DNA of 64,000 bases from Campylobacter sp. US33a (GTDB lineage Bacteria > Campylobacterota > Campylobacteria > Campylobacterales > Campylobacteraceae), in assembly GCF_004378855.1 (NCBI RefSeq), contig NZ_RYYL01000003.1:62001-126000 (forward strand), given 5' to 3'. Numbering within the stretch: position 1 is the first letter of the stretch; every line of letters begins with the position of its first letter. Of this stretch, positions 26,359 through 36,770 are shown in pieces. The notes below the pieces were generated by a model that saw nothing but the letters and a program-made list of their open reading frames with translations, had not been told where the DNA came from and ran no database searches. Made by a program: the position numbers and the translations under genes.

Positions 26359-27696
26359 ATGAAACTTTTTGGGACAGATGGTGTTCGTGGCAAGGCGGGT
26401 GAATTTTTAGATAGTTTTTTAGCAATGCGTCTTGCTATGGCTGCTGGAATTTATTTTAAAGATAAAGCCCTTACAAACAATATCTTAGTAGGAAAAGATA
26501 CAAGAAGAAGCGGTTATATGATAGAAAATGCTATCGTTTCAGGACTCACTTCTATAGGTTATAATGTTATAGAAATAGGTCCTATGCCAACACCTGCTAT
26601 TGCGTTTTTAACTGAAGATATGCGTTGTGATGCAGGGATTATGATATCAGCTTCACATAATCCTTACTATGATAATGGCATTAAATTTTTTGATGCACAC
26701 GGAAATAAACTTGATGAGCAAGCAGAAGCAAAAATAGAAGAAATTTATTTTAATGATAAGCTCATAGAGGAAGCAAGAACAACAAAATCTCAAATTGGTC
26801 AAGCAAAAAGAATTGATGATGTAATAGGAAGATATATTGTTTCTATAAAAAATTCTTTTCCTAAAGAGCTGACTTTAAAATCTTTACGCGTTGTTTTAGA
26901 TGTGGCTCATGGAGCTTCTTATAAGGTAGCACCTACGGTTTTTAAAGAACTTGGTGCAGATGTAATTGTGATCAATGATAAGCCAAATGGTCTTAATATT
27001 AACGAAAATTGTGGAGCATTGCATCCTTTAAATTTAGCTTTGGAAGTAAAGAAATTTAGAGCAGATGTGGGCTTTGCTTTTGATGGGGATGCGGATCGTT
27101 TGGTTGTTGTGGATGAAAAAGGTGAAGTGGCTCATGGGGATAGTCTTTTAGGTGTTTTAGCTTTATTTTTGAAAAAACAAGGCAAGCTAAAATCAAGCGT
27201 AGTTAGCACTATAATGAGTAATGGTGCTTTAAAAGAGTTTTTAAGCAAACATAAAATCACACATGAAACTTGCAATGTAGGCGATAAATACGTACTTGAA
27301 AAACTCAAAGAATGTGGTGGAAATTTTGGCGGAGAGCAAAGTGGGCATATTATTTTTAGTGACTATGCAAAAACTGGAGATGGTTTGGTAGCTGCTTTAC
27401 AATTTAGTGCTTTAATGCTTAGTGAAGCAAAAAGTGCAAGTGAAATTTTAAATCAAGTTAAGCCTTACCCACAACTTTTACATAATCTTAAAATTTCAGA
27501 GAAAAAAGACTTAAGCAAGCTTGCAGGTTTGGAAGAGTTGAAAAAAGATTTAGAAAAAAAAGGAATTGCTAGTTTGTTTAGGTATTCAGGTACAGAAAAT
27601 TTAATACGCTTATTGCTTGAAGCAAAAGATATTAAGCTTTTAGAAAAAGAAATGAAAGCTGTTGAAAGCTTTTTTATGAAAGCATTGAATGGATAA
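26359..27696 (+). CDS. glmM: Phosphoglucosamine mutase
   Basis: A 445-residue enzyme that converts glucosamine-6-phosphate to glucosamine-1-phosphate for peptidoglycan and LOS. The phospho-serine is Ser99 in [16 protein letters not shown]. The metal loop DGDADR lies near residue 238, GGEQSGHII is the sugar-binding loop, and [10 protein letters not shown] binds phosphate. Its stop overlaps the lspA start by 8 bp, and hemJ follows, so the three form one operon. Confidence 0.97.
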   Translation: MKLFGTDGVRGKAGEFLDSFLAMRLAMAAGIYFKDKALTNNILVGKDTRRSGYMIENAIVSGLTSIGYNVIEIGPMPTPAIAFLTEDMRCDAGIMISASHNPYYDNGIKFFDAHGNKLDEQAEAKIEEIYFNDKLIEEARTTKSQIGQAKRIDDVIGRYIVSIKNSFPKELTLKSLRVVLDVAHGASYKVAPTVFKELGADVIVINDKPNGLNINENCGALHPLNLALEVKKFRADVGFAFDGDADRLVVVDEKGEVAHGDSLLGVLALFLKKQGKLKSSVVSTIMSNGALKEFLSKHKITHETCNVGDKYVLEKLKECGGNFGGEQSGHIIFSDYAKTGDGLVAALQFSALMLSEAKSASEILNQVKPYPQLLHNLKISEKKDLSKLAGLEELKKDLEKKGIASLFRYSGTENLIRLLLEAKDIKLLEKEMKAVESFFMKALNG

Positions 27697-28156
27697 AATA
27701 AAAACTATTTTAATTTTTATTTCAAGCTTTCTTTTAGTTTTTGTTTTAGATCAGTGGGTAAAATCCTTAACTCTGCAAGGCTTGAGATGGCAAAGTGAAT
27801 ATTTAGATTTTACTTACGCTTTAAATACAGGCGTTGCTTTTTCTATGCTTAGTTTTTTGAAGCATTATTTAAAATATTTACATTTAGCTTTAATTGTGGT
27901 ACTTTTTATTTATCTTTTGTGGCAAAAAAATTTTCTAAAGGACCATCTTGTGGCTTTTGGCATCATACTAGGCGCGGGAAGTTCCAATTTATTTGACCGT
28001 TTTATACACGGTGGAGTTGTAGATATGTTTTTTTGGCATAAATGGTTTGAATTTGCTGTGTTTAATGTCGCTGATGTGTTTATCAACTTTGGCATTATTC
28101 TGATTTTAATAAAAGAAATTTTTCATAAAAAGGAAAAAAATGGAAATTATAAATGA
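27689..28156 (+). CDS. lspA: Prolipoprotein signal peptidase (signal peptidase II)
   Basis: A 155-residue inner-membrane aspartyl protease with four helices. It cleaves lipoprotein signal peptides after Cys lipidation. The catalytic Asp pair is in GGVVDMFFW and [11 protein letters not shown]. Likely substrates in this window include CmeA, CmeC, the 5420 lipoprotein and the NlpC/P60 protein. It overlaps glmM by 8 bp and hemJ by 17 bp. Confidence 0.95.
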   Translation: MDKIKTILIFISSFLLVFVLDQWVKSLTLQGLRWQSEYLDFTYALNTGVAFSMLSFLKHYLKYLHLALIVVLFIYLLWQKNFLKDHLVAFGIILGAGSSNLFDRFIHGGVVDMFFWHKWFEFAVFNVADVFINFGIILILIKEIFHKKEKNGNYK

Positions 28157-28586
28157 ATATTATCAATGGGTAAAATGGTTGCATTATTTGGCTTTTATTT
28201 CGTGGATGGCTGGGCTTTTTTATTTACCAAGGCTTTTTGTGTATCATAGCGAAAATAAAGATAATATGGGTTTTGTAAAAGTGATAAAAATTCAAGAAGA
28301 AAAACTTTATTATTACATACAAAATCCAGCTATGATTATTACTGTTTTAACGGGAATTTTAATGCTCATAGTACATAAAGAAATTTTACTAAGTCATGGC
28401 TATATTCACGCAAAATTACTTTTTGCTATTTTATTGTTGCTTTATCATTTTGATAATTTGCGCTATTTAAAACAACTAAAAAATGATACTTGTAAAAAAA
28501 GTGGTAAATTTTTCAGAGCTTACAATGAAATACCAACCTTGCTTCTAATAGGTATTATTTCAATGATGATTCTTACACCATTCTAA
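28140..28586 (+). CDS. hemJ: Protoporphyrinogen IX oxidase HemJ-like membrane protein
   Basis: A 148-residue protein with four membrane helices. The N-terminal WLHYLAFISWMAGLFYLPR is the hallmark of the HemJ (UPF0093) family, including a His required for activity. HemJ oxidises protoporphyrinogen IX to protoporphyrin in bacteria without HemG or HemY. It lies in the glmM-lspA operon and converges on a HemW-like gene with a 6-bp gap. Confidence 0.88.
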   Translation: MEIINEYYQWVKWLHYLAFISWMAGLFYLPRLFVYHSENKDNMGFVKVIKIQEEKLYYYIQNPAMIITVLTGILMLIVHKEILLSHGYIHAKLLFAILLLLYHFDNLRYLKQLKNDTCKKSGKFFRAYNEIPTLLLIGIISMMILTPF

Positions 28587-28592
28587 TCAATT

Positions 28593-29933
28593 TTAATCCG
28601 CTTTAAATTCCATATTAGCAGAATTTAGCGGATTAACTTTTTCTTTCATGATATCAATATAATCTTTATTTTTAAGTCTTACATCATCTCTAAATACAGC
28701 ACGAACAAGATCCATACCCGTGTAAAAATCTTTCATCAAAACGACAAAAAGATACTGTCCAAAAGAAGTTGAATACAAACAACCATCTTTTTCATAAATA
28801 GCATTAGCAAATTTTAAACCTAATAATTCTATGTATAAATCTTTTTTTAAATCACATTCTAAAGTTTGATTAAATTTTTTAATTTCGATTTTTCCTGAAA
28901 AAATTTCGGTTAAAAAACAGTATTTAATAATCTCTTTTTTATTAAAATTTGCCTTTGCGATATTAGCATTTTGTTTTTGTCTTACAAAATTAGAATAATC
29001 ATTTAAATTAAAAGCATTGATTAAGAGCTCCCCATCTAAAAAGCTAAAAGCACCGCTACCCACACCTAAATACTCGTGATGAGAACCTACATATTCATCG
29101 TTTAACTTAGTTTTTTCTAAAGAAAAACTCCAGCCATTATTACACTGATAGTCTTTAAAAAAATCGCGTATTATTTGATAAAATTCAAATTCATTATCCT
29201 TAATGCTTGCACCCAAAGCTTTAGCAATATTTTCTTTTGTAAGATTTGATTTCATTAAAGGATAAGTTGTGATTTGCTGTGGAGCCAATTTTTTAGCAAT
29301 TATCAAATCGCTTAAAAGTTGTTCTTTGCTTTGCGAAGGAAAATTAAAAATCAAATCAATACTAAAAATAGGTAAAATTCCAAGTGCTTTAGAAATTTTT
29401 TCTTGCAAAAATTCACTAGAACCAAATTTATCATATCTAGCTACTTTTTTTAAAATTCCATTATCAAAACTTTGCACTCCACAACTCAAACGATCTATAA
29501 GTCCTTTAAACATAGAAAGTTTTTTTGGATCTATGTGATTTGGATCGCTCTCGCAAGAAATTTCTTTGATATTAAAAAGCTTTTTACAAAGCTCTAAAGT
29601 TTTAATCAATTCCTCTTCATTGATTAAAGTTGTCCCACCCCCAACATACATAGAAGTAAAATCAAAGCCCTTATCTTTAATTTGTTTGATTTCCTCCCTT
29701 AGACTTTGAAAATAATATTTTGCCAAATCTTCTTTGTAGTAATATTTATGAAAACTACAATAAGGACAAAAAGTATGGCAAAATGGAATGTGAGCATAAA
29801 GCATATACTCTTTGCTAGAATTAGGAATTTTTTCTTGCCCTTGTTTTAAAAGTTTAACATTAAAACCTTTTCTTAAAGATTGCTGCATCATTATATGAGA
29901 ATATTTTAAAGCTAAATTTTGTATAAAATTCAT
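28593..29933 (-). CDS. Radical SAM protein, HemN/HemW-like
   Basis: A 446-residue radical SAM protein with CHTFCPYC at residues 52-59 and MYVGGGTTLINEEEL after it. A HemN-type C-terminal domain follows. It is annotated in relatives as coproporphyrinogen III oxidase-like. True HemN has CxxxCxxC-x-C, and here the residue after CPYC is SF, so HemW-type haem chaperone activity, or a role in haem use, is as likely as oxidase activity. Monocistronic, with the promoter in the 96-bp gap to 30030. Confidence 0.82.
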   Translation of the reverse strand: MNFIQNLALKYSHIMMQQSLRKGFNVKLLKQGQEKIPNSSKEYMLYAHIPFCHTFCPYCSFHKYYYKEDLAKYYFQSLREEIKQIKDKGFDFTSMYVGGGTTLINEEELIKTLELCKKLFNIKEISCESDPNHIDPKKLSMFKGLIDRLSCGVQSFDNGILKKVARYDKFGSSEFLQEKISKALGILPIFSIDLIFNFPSQSKEQLLSDLIIAKKLAPQQITTYPLMKSNLTKENIAKALGASIKDNEFEFYQIIRDFFKDYQCNNGWSFSLEKTKLNDEYVGSHHEYLGVGSGAFSFLDGELLINAFNLNDYSNFVRQKQNANIAKANFNKKEIIKYCFLTEIFSGKIEIKKFNQTLECDLKKDLYIELLGLKFANAIYEKDGCLYSTSFGQYLFVVLMKDFYTGMDLVRAVFRDDVRLKNKDYIDIMKEKVNPLNSANMEFKAD

Positions 29934-30029
29934 TCAATTTTCCATAAATTGTAGTTATAAAAGGCTAATTTTAACAATTTTTTTAAAAAAAATACTTAAA
30001 TTTTATATAATAAATAAAAAGGAGTAAAA

Positions 30030-30284
30030 ATGAAAAATAAAAGCGAAATAATTGAAAAGTTAAATTCATTATTTAAAAGTCGAGCAGAATTTTATAAACT
30101 TTTTGATAAACACATACCAAAGATTAACAACACAGAGGTTTTTGACTTTCAAAAAGCACAAAACATAGATGCAAAAGAACTATATGAAACTTTTTATCAT
30201 TTTGACTATGCTATGAGAAAACTCTTACCTAGCATATATCAAGCTTACGAAATTCAACATGAAGATTTGGATAAAAATTTTTAG
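30030..30284 (+). CDS. Small hypothetical protein
   Basis: An 84-residue soluble, charged protein with no recognised family, signal or membrane segment. It is mostly predicted helical. AAGGAG upstream and a terminator hairpin at its stop argue that it is a real single gene. It keeps its place beside cmeC in C. jejuni as I recall it. Confidence 0.75.
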   Translation: MKNKSEIIEKLNSLFKSRAEFYKLFDKHIPKINNTEVFDFQKAQNIDAKELYETFYHFDYAMRKLLPSIYQAYEIQHEDLDKNF

Positions 30285-30303
30285 AGAGTTTATTGCTCTC
30301 TAA
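30281..30303. terminator. Bidirectional hairpin between the small gene and cmeC
   Basis: An 8-bp perfect stem (TTAGAGAG / CTCTCTAA) with a 7-nt loop. It contains the stop codons of both convergent genes, so it can serve cmeC and the 30030 gene. Confidence 0.6.
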
Positions 30304-31732
30304 ATTTCATATCTAATTGATTGCTTTTTTCCTCAACGCCTTGCATCAAATTTTCACTAGCATTAAAACCACCACCAAATGCCTTAATCACATCAACAAT
30401 AGCAATAATCAAATCAAAATTAGAATCAGAATAAGAAATTCTCGCACTCAAATAATTTCTTTGCGCATCCAAAAGTTCGATCAAAGCAGAATTTCCATTC
30501 TCATAACGAAATTGTGCTAATTCATAAATTCTACTTTGAGCTTCAAGTAAATTTGCATAATTTTGATTATTTTCATAGGCACCGCTTCTTGCATTAAGTG
30601 CTGTTCTGATTTCTCCAAAAGCCATCTTTAAAATATTTTCATAATTTAAAAAAGCTTCATCTTTCGTAAGTTTTGCAAGATCTACACTTGAGCTAATTTC
30701 TCCAAAATGAAAAATAGGCATTAAAAAATTCCCTGCTACATTCCAAGTTTTACTTCCACCTTCAACCAAAGTATCCAAATCCCTACTTTCAAAACCAAGC
30801 AAACCTGTTAAAGATAAATTCGGCAAATAAGCTGTTCTTGCAACACCTACAAGATAATTTTTCTCTTCCAATCTCTTAAGTCCTGCCTTAACATCAGGTC
30901 TTAAAAGCAATACTTCACTGGTAATACCTTGCGGAATTTCAATTGCATACTCATTTAATTCTTTAGCTTCTATGCTTTTATATAAAATATCATCCATAGT
31001 GCTTGATACAAGTATCATCAAAGCTTTTTCGTTAGAATCTTTAATCACCTGAGTACTAACAAGCATAGCTTTAGCTTTATCTAACTCTGCTTTTGATTGA
31101 TAAAGCTCATATTCACTAATCCCACCAGCATTGAATTGCTCTTGTTTTAACTCATAAGTCATAGTATAAGCTTGAACTGTTTCGGTTAAAATTTGCACTT
31201 GTTTGGCATATTTTATAACATTAAAATAAGTCTTTGCAACATTAGCCGTTAGTGTCAAATAAGCCACTTCATAATCATAAGCACTGGCAGTATAAGCAGC
31301 CTCTGAAGCATTAAAAGTGTCGCGATATTTTCCCCACAAATCCACTTCATAGCTTAAATTTAAACCCAAGTTAAAATTGTTACCCACTCTACTTTGTCCT
31401 GATTGCGTGTTTGTAGAATTTGCTTGAGTTTTTCCTCTGCTTGCGCCGGCATTTGCATCAAGCTTTGGAAAAAGATTACTACGATCTATGCCCAAAGTTG
31501 CCGCAGCCTGCTCAAGTCTTACAAAAGCGATTCTTAAATCAGTATTATTTTCTAAAGCCTTTTGCATTAAGGAATTTAAAGTTTCATCGTTAAATTGTTT
31601 CCACCATTCTTTATCATAGCTAAAATTGTTTTCAACCACAGGTGTATAATTTGCTTCTGGCTCTACAAGTTCTGGTTTTAAACTACAACCCACAATCAAA
31701 AAACCCAATAAAAATACTAAAAACTTATTCAT
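30290..31732 (-). CDS. cmeC: CmeC outer-membrane efflux lipoprotein
   Basis: A 480-residue TolC/OprM-type channel. The lipobox LIVGC near residue 16 gives a lipidated N-terminus. Two outer-membrane-efflux repeats follow, with NTDLRIAFVRLEQAAA in the first and a matching second half starting about residue 270. It completes the CmeABC pump for bile salts and antibiotics. It overlaps cmeB by 8 bp. Confidence 0.95.
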   Translation of the reverse strand: MNKFLVFLLGFLIVGCSLKPELVEPEANYTPVVENNFSYDKEWWKQFNDETLNSLMQKALENNTDLRIAFVRLEQAAATLGIDRSNLFPKLDANAGASRGKTQANSTNTQSGQSRVGNNFNLGLNLSYEVDLWGKYRDTFNASEAAYTASAYDYEVAYLTLTANVAKTYFNVIKYAKQVQILTETVQAYTMTYELKQEQFNAGGISEYELYQSKAELDKAKAMLVSTQVIKDSNEKALMILVSSTMDDILYKSIEAKELNEYAIEIPQGITSEVLLLRPDVKAGLKRLEEKNYLVGVARTAYLPNLSLTGLLGFESRDLDTLVEGGSKTWNVAGNFLMPIFHFGEISSSVDLAKLTKDEAFLNYENILKMAFGEIRTALNARSGAYENNQNYANLLEAQSRIYELAQFRYENGNSALIELLDAQRNYLSARISYSDSNFDLIIAIVDVIKAFGGGFNASENLMQGVEEKSNQLDMKFREQ

Positions 31733-34700
31733 GAATTTTTCCTCGTTTTTTATCTAACCAAGCATTAAAGCTTTCCAAAATATAGAAAAACAATGGAACA
31801 AAAAATAGAGCAAGAGTAGAAGCTGCGATAATACCGCCCAAAAGCCCAGTTCCTAAAGCATGACGGCTAGCACTTCCTGCACCATAAGCAAAAACCAAAG
31901 GTAAAATTCCAAAACCAAAAGCTAAAGAAGTCATTACAATTGGTCTAAATCTCAATTTTGCTGCAGCAACTGATGCATCAAAAATACTCTTACCTTTTTT
32001 CAAATGCTCTTCCATTGCAAATTCAACAATTAAAATCGCATTCTTAGCTGAAAGTCCTATAAGTAATAAAAGTCCTGTCTGAAAATATATATCATTGTTT
32101 AACTCTCTAAACCACACAAAAAGCAAGGATCCAAAAGCCGCAAACGGAACAGCTGTAATAACAGCAACTGGCATGAGCCATCTTTCATATTGTGCCGCCA
32201 AGATCAAAAATACAAAAACCATACCAAAAATCAAAGAAATATAGCCCGCACCACTACTTGTTACTTCTTGATAAGCTGAACCTGACCAAGCAATAGAATA
32301 ATCCTCGCCCAAAGTCTGTTTAGCTACTTCGCTAATGGCAGTAATAGCTTGTCCCGAGGTATATCCCATAGCAGGATCACCTTGAATTTGAGCCGCTGGG
32401 AAAAGATTAAAACGCTTTACATCATCTGGTCCAGCACTTCTTTTTAAAGTTAAAATTGAATCTAAAGCTATAGTAGAACCATCATTAGATCTTACATAAA
32501 TATTTTTAAGTGCTTCTTGGGTATTTCTAAAATCCCCTAAAGCCCTAACATTAACTTGGAAATTTTTTCCTAACATTGTAAAATCATTAACATAATAAGT
32601 CCCAATAGTTGAACTAATAGTGTCAAAAACATCTTGCATATTAAGTCCGTAAAGTTTTAACTTATCACGATCAATTTCCAATTTAAACTGCGGAAAACTT
32701 GTATCTAAAGTTGTTCTAACATTGGCAAGCTCTGGTCTTGTTCTTGCTACTTCAAGCATTTTATTTACATCGTTTTGAATTTCATCATAACTTTTTCCAC
32801 TTCTATTTTGCACATACATTTCAAAACCACCAGTTAAACTTAAGCCTTGGATTGGCGGTGGATTTACAAAGAAACTTTGTGCATTTCTATCACCTGCATA
32901 TTTTTTACTTAAATGTGCAATGATATCAAAAGAACTAACATTTCTATCATTCCAATTTTCCAAAGAAATAAACATTGCTGCTGCATTTTCTTTCAAAGAA
33001 CTTGTAAACAAATCATAACCTATCATAGCCATACTACTTTGCACTCCATTAGTTTGCATTACTTCTTTAGAAAGATTATCCACTTCTTCTATAGTTCGAT
33101 ACAAAGATGAAGCCGCTGGTAGATTAATAATACTCATTACCGTTCCTTGATCCTCAAGAGGCACTAAAGAATTTGGAACTTGCTTATAAAGATAATAAGT
33201 TCCACCCAACATCACACAAAAAAGAATTAAAAATATGGCTATTCTTCGGAGCGTAAAAGCAACCCCTGCGCTAAAAACTTTGGTAGACCAATCAAAAAAA
33301 TCATTGAATTTTTGAACAAAATAAAAAGGCTTAGACTCATTGCGTCTTAAAAATAAAGCACACAAAGATGGAGTTAAAGTTAGAGCTACAAAACCCGAAA
33401 TAGCAACCGAAATTGCCAAAGTTAATGCGAACTGTTTTTGAATTTGTCCAACAAAACCTGAAGTAAAAGCAACAGGAATAAACACAGCACAAAGAACCAA
33501 TACTATTGAAACAACAGGAGAGGCAACTTCTTGCATCGCCTTAATAGCTGCCTCTTTGATAGTAATATCTGGTTCTTCGTGCATAATTCTATCTATATTT
33601 TCAACCACAATAATAGCATCATCAACAACAATACCAATAGCTAAAACTAAAGCAAAAAGAGTCAGCAAATTTACACTAAATCCTAAAACATATAAACCAG
33701 CAAAAGTCCCCAAAATAGAAACTGGCACAGCAATCATTGGGATAATAGTCGCACGGAAATTTTTAAGGAACAAATACATTACTATAAGAACAAGTACCAA
33801 AGCTTCTGCAAAAGTTTTCATCACTTCTTTAATAGAAGCATTAACAAAAATCGTCGTATCATAAGGTACTTTATAAGACAGACCTTGTGGAAAACTCTTG
33901 GATAATTCTTCTAATTTTTTTGCCACCAATTCAGCTGTTTTAACCGCATTAGCCCCTGATTGCAAGTTAATGATAATAGGCACCGCATCATTTCCATTTA
34001 AGCGCCCTTGTGAGCTATACTGCTCCGAACCAAGTTCTATATTCGCAACATCCTTTAGTCGCAAAAATGATCGGTCTTCATTAACTTTTAAAATAATATT
34101 GCCAAATTCTTCTGGATTTTGAAGCCTTCCTTGCATAGTAATAGAAAACACTTTTGGAGATTTTTGCACAACAGGCTCTTCTCCAATTTTCCCTGTAGCA
34201 TACTGTGCATTTTGCTCATTAACCGCAGCTAAAACTTCAGATGCTGTAACGCCATACTTACTTAATAAATCAGGCTTTAACCATATACGCATGGAATAAT
34301 TTCTATTTCCAATAGCAAAAGCATCACCCACGCCAGGTACTCTTTTCAAATCATCTAAAATATTTAAAGTAATATAATTATACACATCAACAGCACTCAT
34401 ACTGCCATCGGTTGAATACACGGAAATGGCTTGCAAAATACTTGAGGAGGATTTTCTAACTGTAACCCCAAGCTTTTTAACTGCTTCAGGTAGTTTTGCG
34501 GTAGCGGCTGAAATTCTGTTGTTAACATCTACCGTAGCTTGATCAGGGTCCGTTCCTATATCAAAATAAACAGTTAATCTCATTTGTCCTGAAGAACTTG
34601 AAGTTGAATCCATATAAATCATATTTTCAACCCCATTAATCGCATCTTCTATAGGGGTTGCGACAGTCGAGGCAATAGTTTGCGCATCTGCGCCTGTATA

Positions 34701-34847
34701 AGTTGCACTTACGCTAACAGTTGGTGGTGTTAATGAAGGATATTGTTCTACAGGTAAATTTATATAACTAATTATCCCTGCAATGGAAATAATAATCGCC
34801 ACAACAGAAGCGAATACTGGTCTTTCTATAAAAAATTTAGAAAACAT
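31725..34847 (-). CDS. cmeB: CmeB RND efflux transporter
   Basis: A 1040-residue inner-membrane resistance-nodulation-division pump with 12 membrane helices and two large periplasmic loops. The proton-relay Asp pair is in AIGIVVDDAIIVVENI, near residue 407. The N-terminus FFIERPVFASVVAIIISIAG is typical of HAE-1 family pumps (quoted as first helix only). It takes drugs and bile salts from periplasm or membrane. TAATG joins it to cmeA. The pump is full length with no frameshift. Confidence 0.97.
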   Translation of the reverse strand: MFSKFFIERPVFASVVAIIISIAGIISYINLPVEQYPSLTPPTVSVSATYTGADAQTIASTVATPIEDAINGVENMIYMDSTSSSSGQMRLTVYFDIGTDPDQATVDVNNRISAATAKLPEAVKKLGVTVRKSSSSILQAISVYSTDGSMSAVDVYNYITLNILDDLKRVPGVGDAFAIGNRNYSMRIWLKPDLLSKYGVTASEVLAAVNEQNAQYATGKIGEEPVVQKSPKVFSITMQGRLQNPEEFGNIILKVNEDRSFLRLKDVANIELGSEQYSSQGRLNGNDAVPIIINLQSGANAVKTAELVAKKLEELSKSFPQGLSYKVPYDTTIFVNASIKEVMKTFAEALVLVLIVMYLFLKNFRATIIPMIAVPVSILGTFAGLYVLGFSVNLLTLFALVLAIGIVVDDAIIVVENIDRIMHEEPDITIKEAAIKAMQEVASPVVSIVLVLCAVFIPVAFTSGFVGQIQKQFALTLAISVAISGFVALTLTPSLCALFLRRNESKPFYFVQKFNDFFDWSTKVFSAGVAFTLRRIAIFLILFCVMLGGTYYLYKQVPNSLVPLEDQGTVMSIINLPAASSLYRTIEEVDNLSKEVMQTNGVQSSMAMIGYDLFTSSLKENAAAMFISLENWNDRNVSSFDIIAHLSKKYAGDRNAQSFFVNPPPIQGLSLTGGFEMYVQNRSGKSYDEIQNDVNKMLEVARTRPELANVRTTLDTSFPQFKLEIDRDKLKLYGLNMQDVFDTISSTIGTYYVNDFTMLGKNFQVNVRALGDFRNTQEALKNIYVRSNDGSTIALDSILTLKRSAGPDDVKRFNLFPAAQIQGDPAMGYTSGQAITAISEVAKQTLGEDYSIAWSGSAYQEVTSSGAGYISLIFGMVFVFLILAAQYERWLMPVAVITAVPFAAFGSLLFVWFRELNNDIYFQTGLLLLIGLSAKNAILIVEFAMEEHLKKGKSIFDASVAAAKLRFRPIVMTSLAFGFGILPLVFAYGAGSASRHALGTGLLGGIIAASTLALFFVPLFFYILESFNAWLDKKRGKIHE

Positions 34848-35980
34848 TATTTGCTCCCAACTTCAACAACTTCTGAGCCTATTCTGATTTTTTTAAAATT
34901 ATCCATAATAATCTTATCTCCATTTTTTACACCTTCGCTTACTATAGCATATTCGTTATTTTGATAAATAATTTTAATAGGACTTTTTTCAACTTTACCA
35001 TTAACTAAGGTATAAACATACACTTCATTTTGATTTTGCAAAATAGCTATTTGAGGAATTTTAAAACCGTTTTTTTGAACAAAACCTTCAGTTGTAATTG
35101 TGGTAAAAGTTCCAGGAAGTAAACTGCCATCTTTATTTTTAAATTTACCTTTTGCTTTAACGCTTCCACTATTGGCATCAATTATAGAGTCGATAAAATC
35201 AAGTTTTCCTGTAATAGTTTTTCCACTCACCACAATTTGAGTATCGATGTTTTTCAATTCCCATTTTCCTGTTTTTAAATTGCGATTGATATTTAATTTA
35301 TCTGTATCAGAAATATAAAATTCTGCATAAATAGGATCTAAATTTGTAATCCTTACCAAATCAGAACTGGTAGCATTAACATAATCACCCACATCAACCA
35401 AAGAATCACCTAAAATTCCATCAAATGGAGCACTTACTTCAGTGTATCCAAGATCTAATTTAGCATCTTGTAATTTTGCTTCTGCGTTCTTTAATGTGGC
35501 TTCTGCGTTATTGAAGGCAGCTAAAGTCGTATCATAATCTTTTTGAGAAATAGCCTTTTTTTCAATTAGAACTTTATTTCTTTCATGTTCTTTTTTAGCA
35601 TTACTTAAAGTAGACTTTGCAAGTGCAACTTCCGCAATAGCCATATCTACGCTAGCTTTATACTTATCAGGTTCTATCAAAAAAAGCTTATCATCTTTTT
35701 TTACCTTATCACCAGCTTTAAAATACTTCTTCACTATCGCACCACTTACTTTTGGCTTGATAATTACATCCATATCTGTTACAAGTCTTGCCGGATAAGA
35801 AAAACTTAAAGGTATATTTTCAGCTTTTGCCACATAAACACTTACAGCTTGAGGTGGCATTTTCTTCTGTTGTTGAGTTTTTGTTGCATTTTTATCCAAC
35901 ATTAACTTGAGTTTATCACACCCACTTAGTAACAATAAACTTGATACAACCAAAACTGTATATTTCGATAAAAATTTCAT
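34847..35980 (-). CDS. cmeA: CmeA periplasmic adaptor lipoprotein
   Basis: A 377-residue membrane-fusion protein linking CmeB and CmeC. The lipobox LLSGC gives Cys21. The lipoyl halves (VIIKPKVSGAIVKKYFKAGD, and APFDGILGD) flank a helical hairpin of about residues 110-180. Compared with my memory of C. jejuni CmeA it is clearly diverged, especially over the first 60 residues. The promoter and a CmeR-like operator lie just upstream. Confidence 0.95.
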   Translation of the reverse strand: MKFLSKYTVLVVSSLLLLSGCDKLKLMLDKNATKTQQQKKMPPQAVSVYVAKAENIPLSFSYPARLVTDMDVIIKPKVSGAIVKKYFKAGDKVKKDDKLFLIEPDKYKASVDMAIAEVALAKSTLSNAKKEHERNKVLIEKKAISQKDYDTTLAAFNNAEATLKNAEAKLQDAKLDLGYTEVSAPFDGILGDSLVDVGDYVNATSSDLVRITNLDPIYAEFYISDTDKLNINRNLKTGKWELKNIDTQIVVSGKTITGKLDFIDSIIDANSGSVKAKGKFKNKDGSLLPGTFTTITTEGFVQKNGFKIPQIAILQNQNEVYVYTLVNGKVEKSPIKIIYQNNEYAIVSEGVKNGDKIIMDNFKKIRIGSEVVEVGSK

Positions 35981-36010
35981 ATTCTACCTTTTATTATTAA
36001 TTTTTTATTT

Positions 36011-36026
36011 CGTAACCAATATTACA
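36011..36026. promoter_or_regulatory. CmeR-type operator upstream of cmeABC
   Basis: CGTAACCAATATTACA is an imperfect inverted repeat (GTAA / TTAC). It matches 13 of 16 bases of the C. jejuni CmeR operator TGTAATAAATATTACA as I remember it. It lies 30 bp upstream of the cmeA ATG, covering a TAATAT that could be its -10 box on the minus strand. Confidence 0.6.
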
Positions 36027-36128
36027 AAAATATATTGACGCAAATTCTATATTAAATTTGATTAATAGTTAGCAAATAGTATTCCTAATTTCAAACTCTA
36101 CCTTTTTAAAGTGAATTTTGTGTGAATT

Positions 36129-36770
36129 TTATTTTTCAAAATTTCCGGTAGGAATTCCATTTAAAAACAACCTTACAACAAAATCCACATGTTCTTCTTG
36201 CTCTGCCTTATTCATAGGAGCTAAATCTGTTAAAATATGAAGATTATGAAAGGGCTGTATAAGCATAGTGCAAAAAATTTCCGAAAGTTTTTTTGCATTA
36301 TTAGCTATAAAATTGTTCGTACTTTTGGAAAAATAATCATTCAAAACATTTCTGGCAAACATTTTATCGTCATCATCTAGCCATTTAGCGAGCCGTTGCT
36401 TACTATCATAAACTCTCGAAAAAATAATCTTTCCTATGGAAATGACTTGAGTTTGATTAAAAATTTCTACAAAAACCATTCCAAAAGATCGCAAAACATC
36501 TTCCAACTCGTTACTGTAAATATCTCCCATTTTAAATGATATTAATTCAGCGTGTTCTTTGCATAAATCACTTAAAATTTCAAAAAATAAACCTTCTTTA
36601 TTTGTAAAAAAATCATAAATATTTGAAAAAGAACCATTTGCCTGCTTAATAATCTCACTTAAACTTGTTTCATCATAACCTTTTTGTAAAAAAAGCTGCA
36701 AGGCAATGGCTTTGATCTTTTCTCTACGAGCAAGATTTTTCTTTGTCAAAGGTTTATTTTGCTCTTGCAC
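36129..36770 (-). CDS. cmeR: TetR-family repressor CmeR
   Basis: A 213-residue transcription factor. The N-terminal helix-turn-helix is at about residues 15-60, with YDETSLSEIIKQANGSFSN (first part) and IYDFFTNKEGLFFEIL after it. The C-terminal all-helical domain binds bile salts in C. jejuni. It represses cmeABC and acts as a pleiotropic regulator there. Its ATG overlaps the ccoG end by 17 bp, so it is read through from ccoG. The 148-bp gap to cmeA holds the operator. Confidence 0.92.
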   Translation of the reverse strand: MQEQNKPLTKKNLARREKIKAIALQLFLQKGYDETSLSEIIKQANGSFSNIYDFFTNKEGLFFEILSDLCKEHAELISFKMGDIYSNELEDVLRSFGMVFVEIFNQTQVISIGKIIFSRVYDSKQRLAKWLDDDDKMFARNVLNDYFSKSTNNFIANNAKKLSEIFCTMLIQPFHNLHILTDLAPMNKAEQEEHVDFVVRLFLNGIPTGNFEK

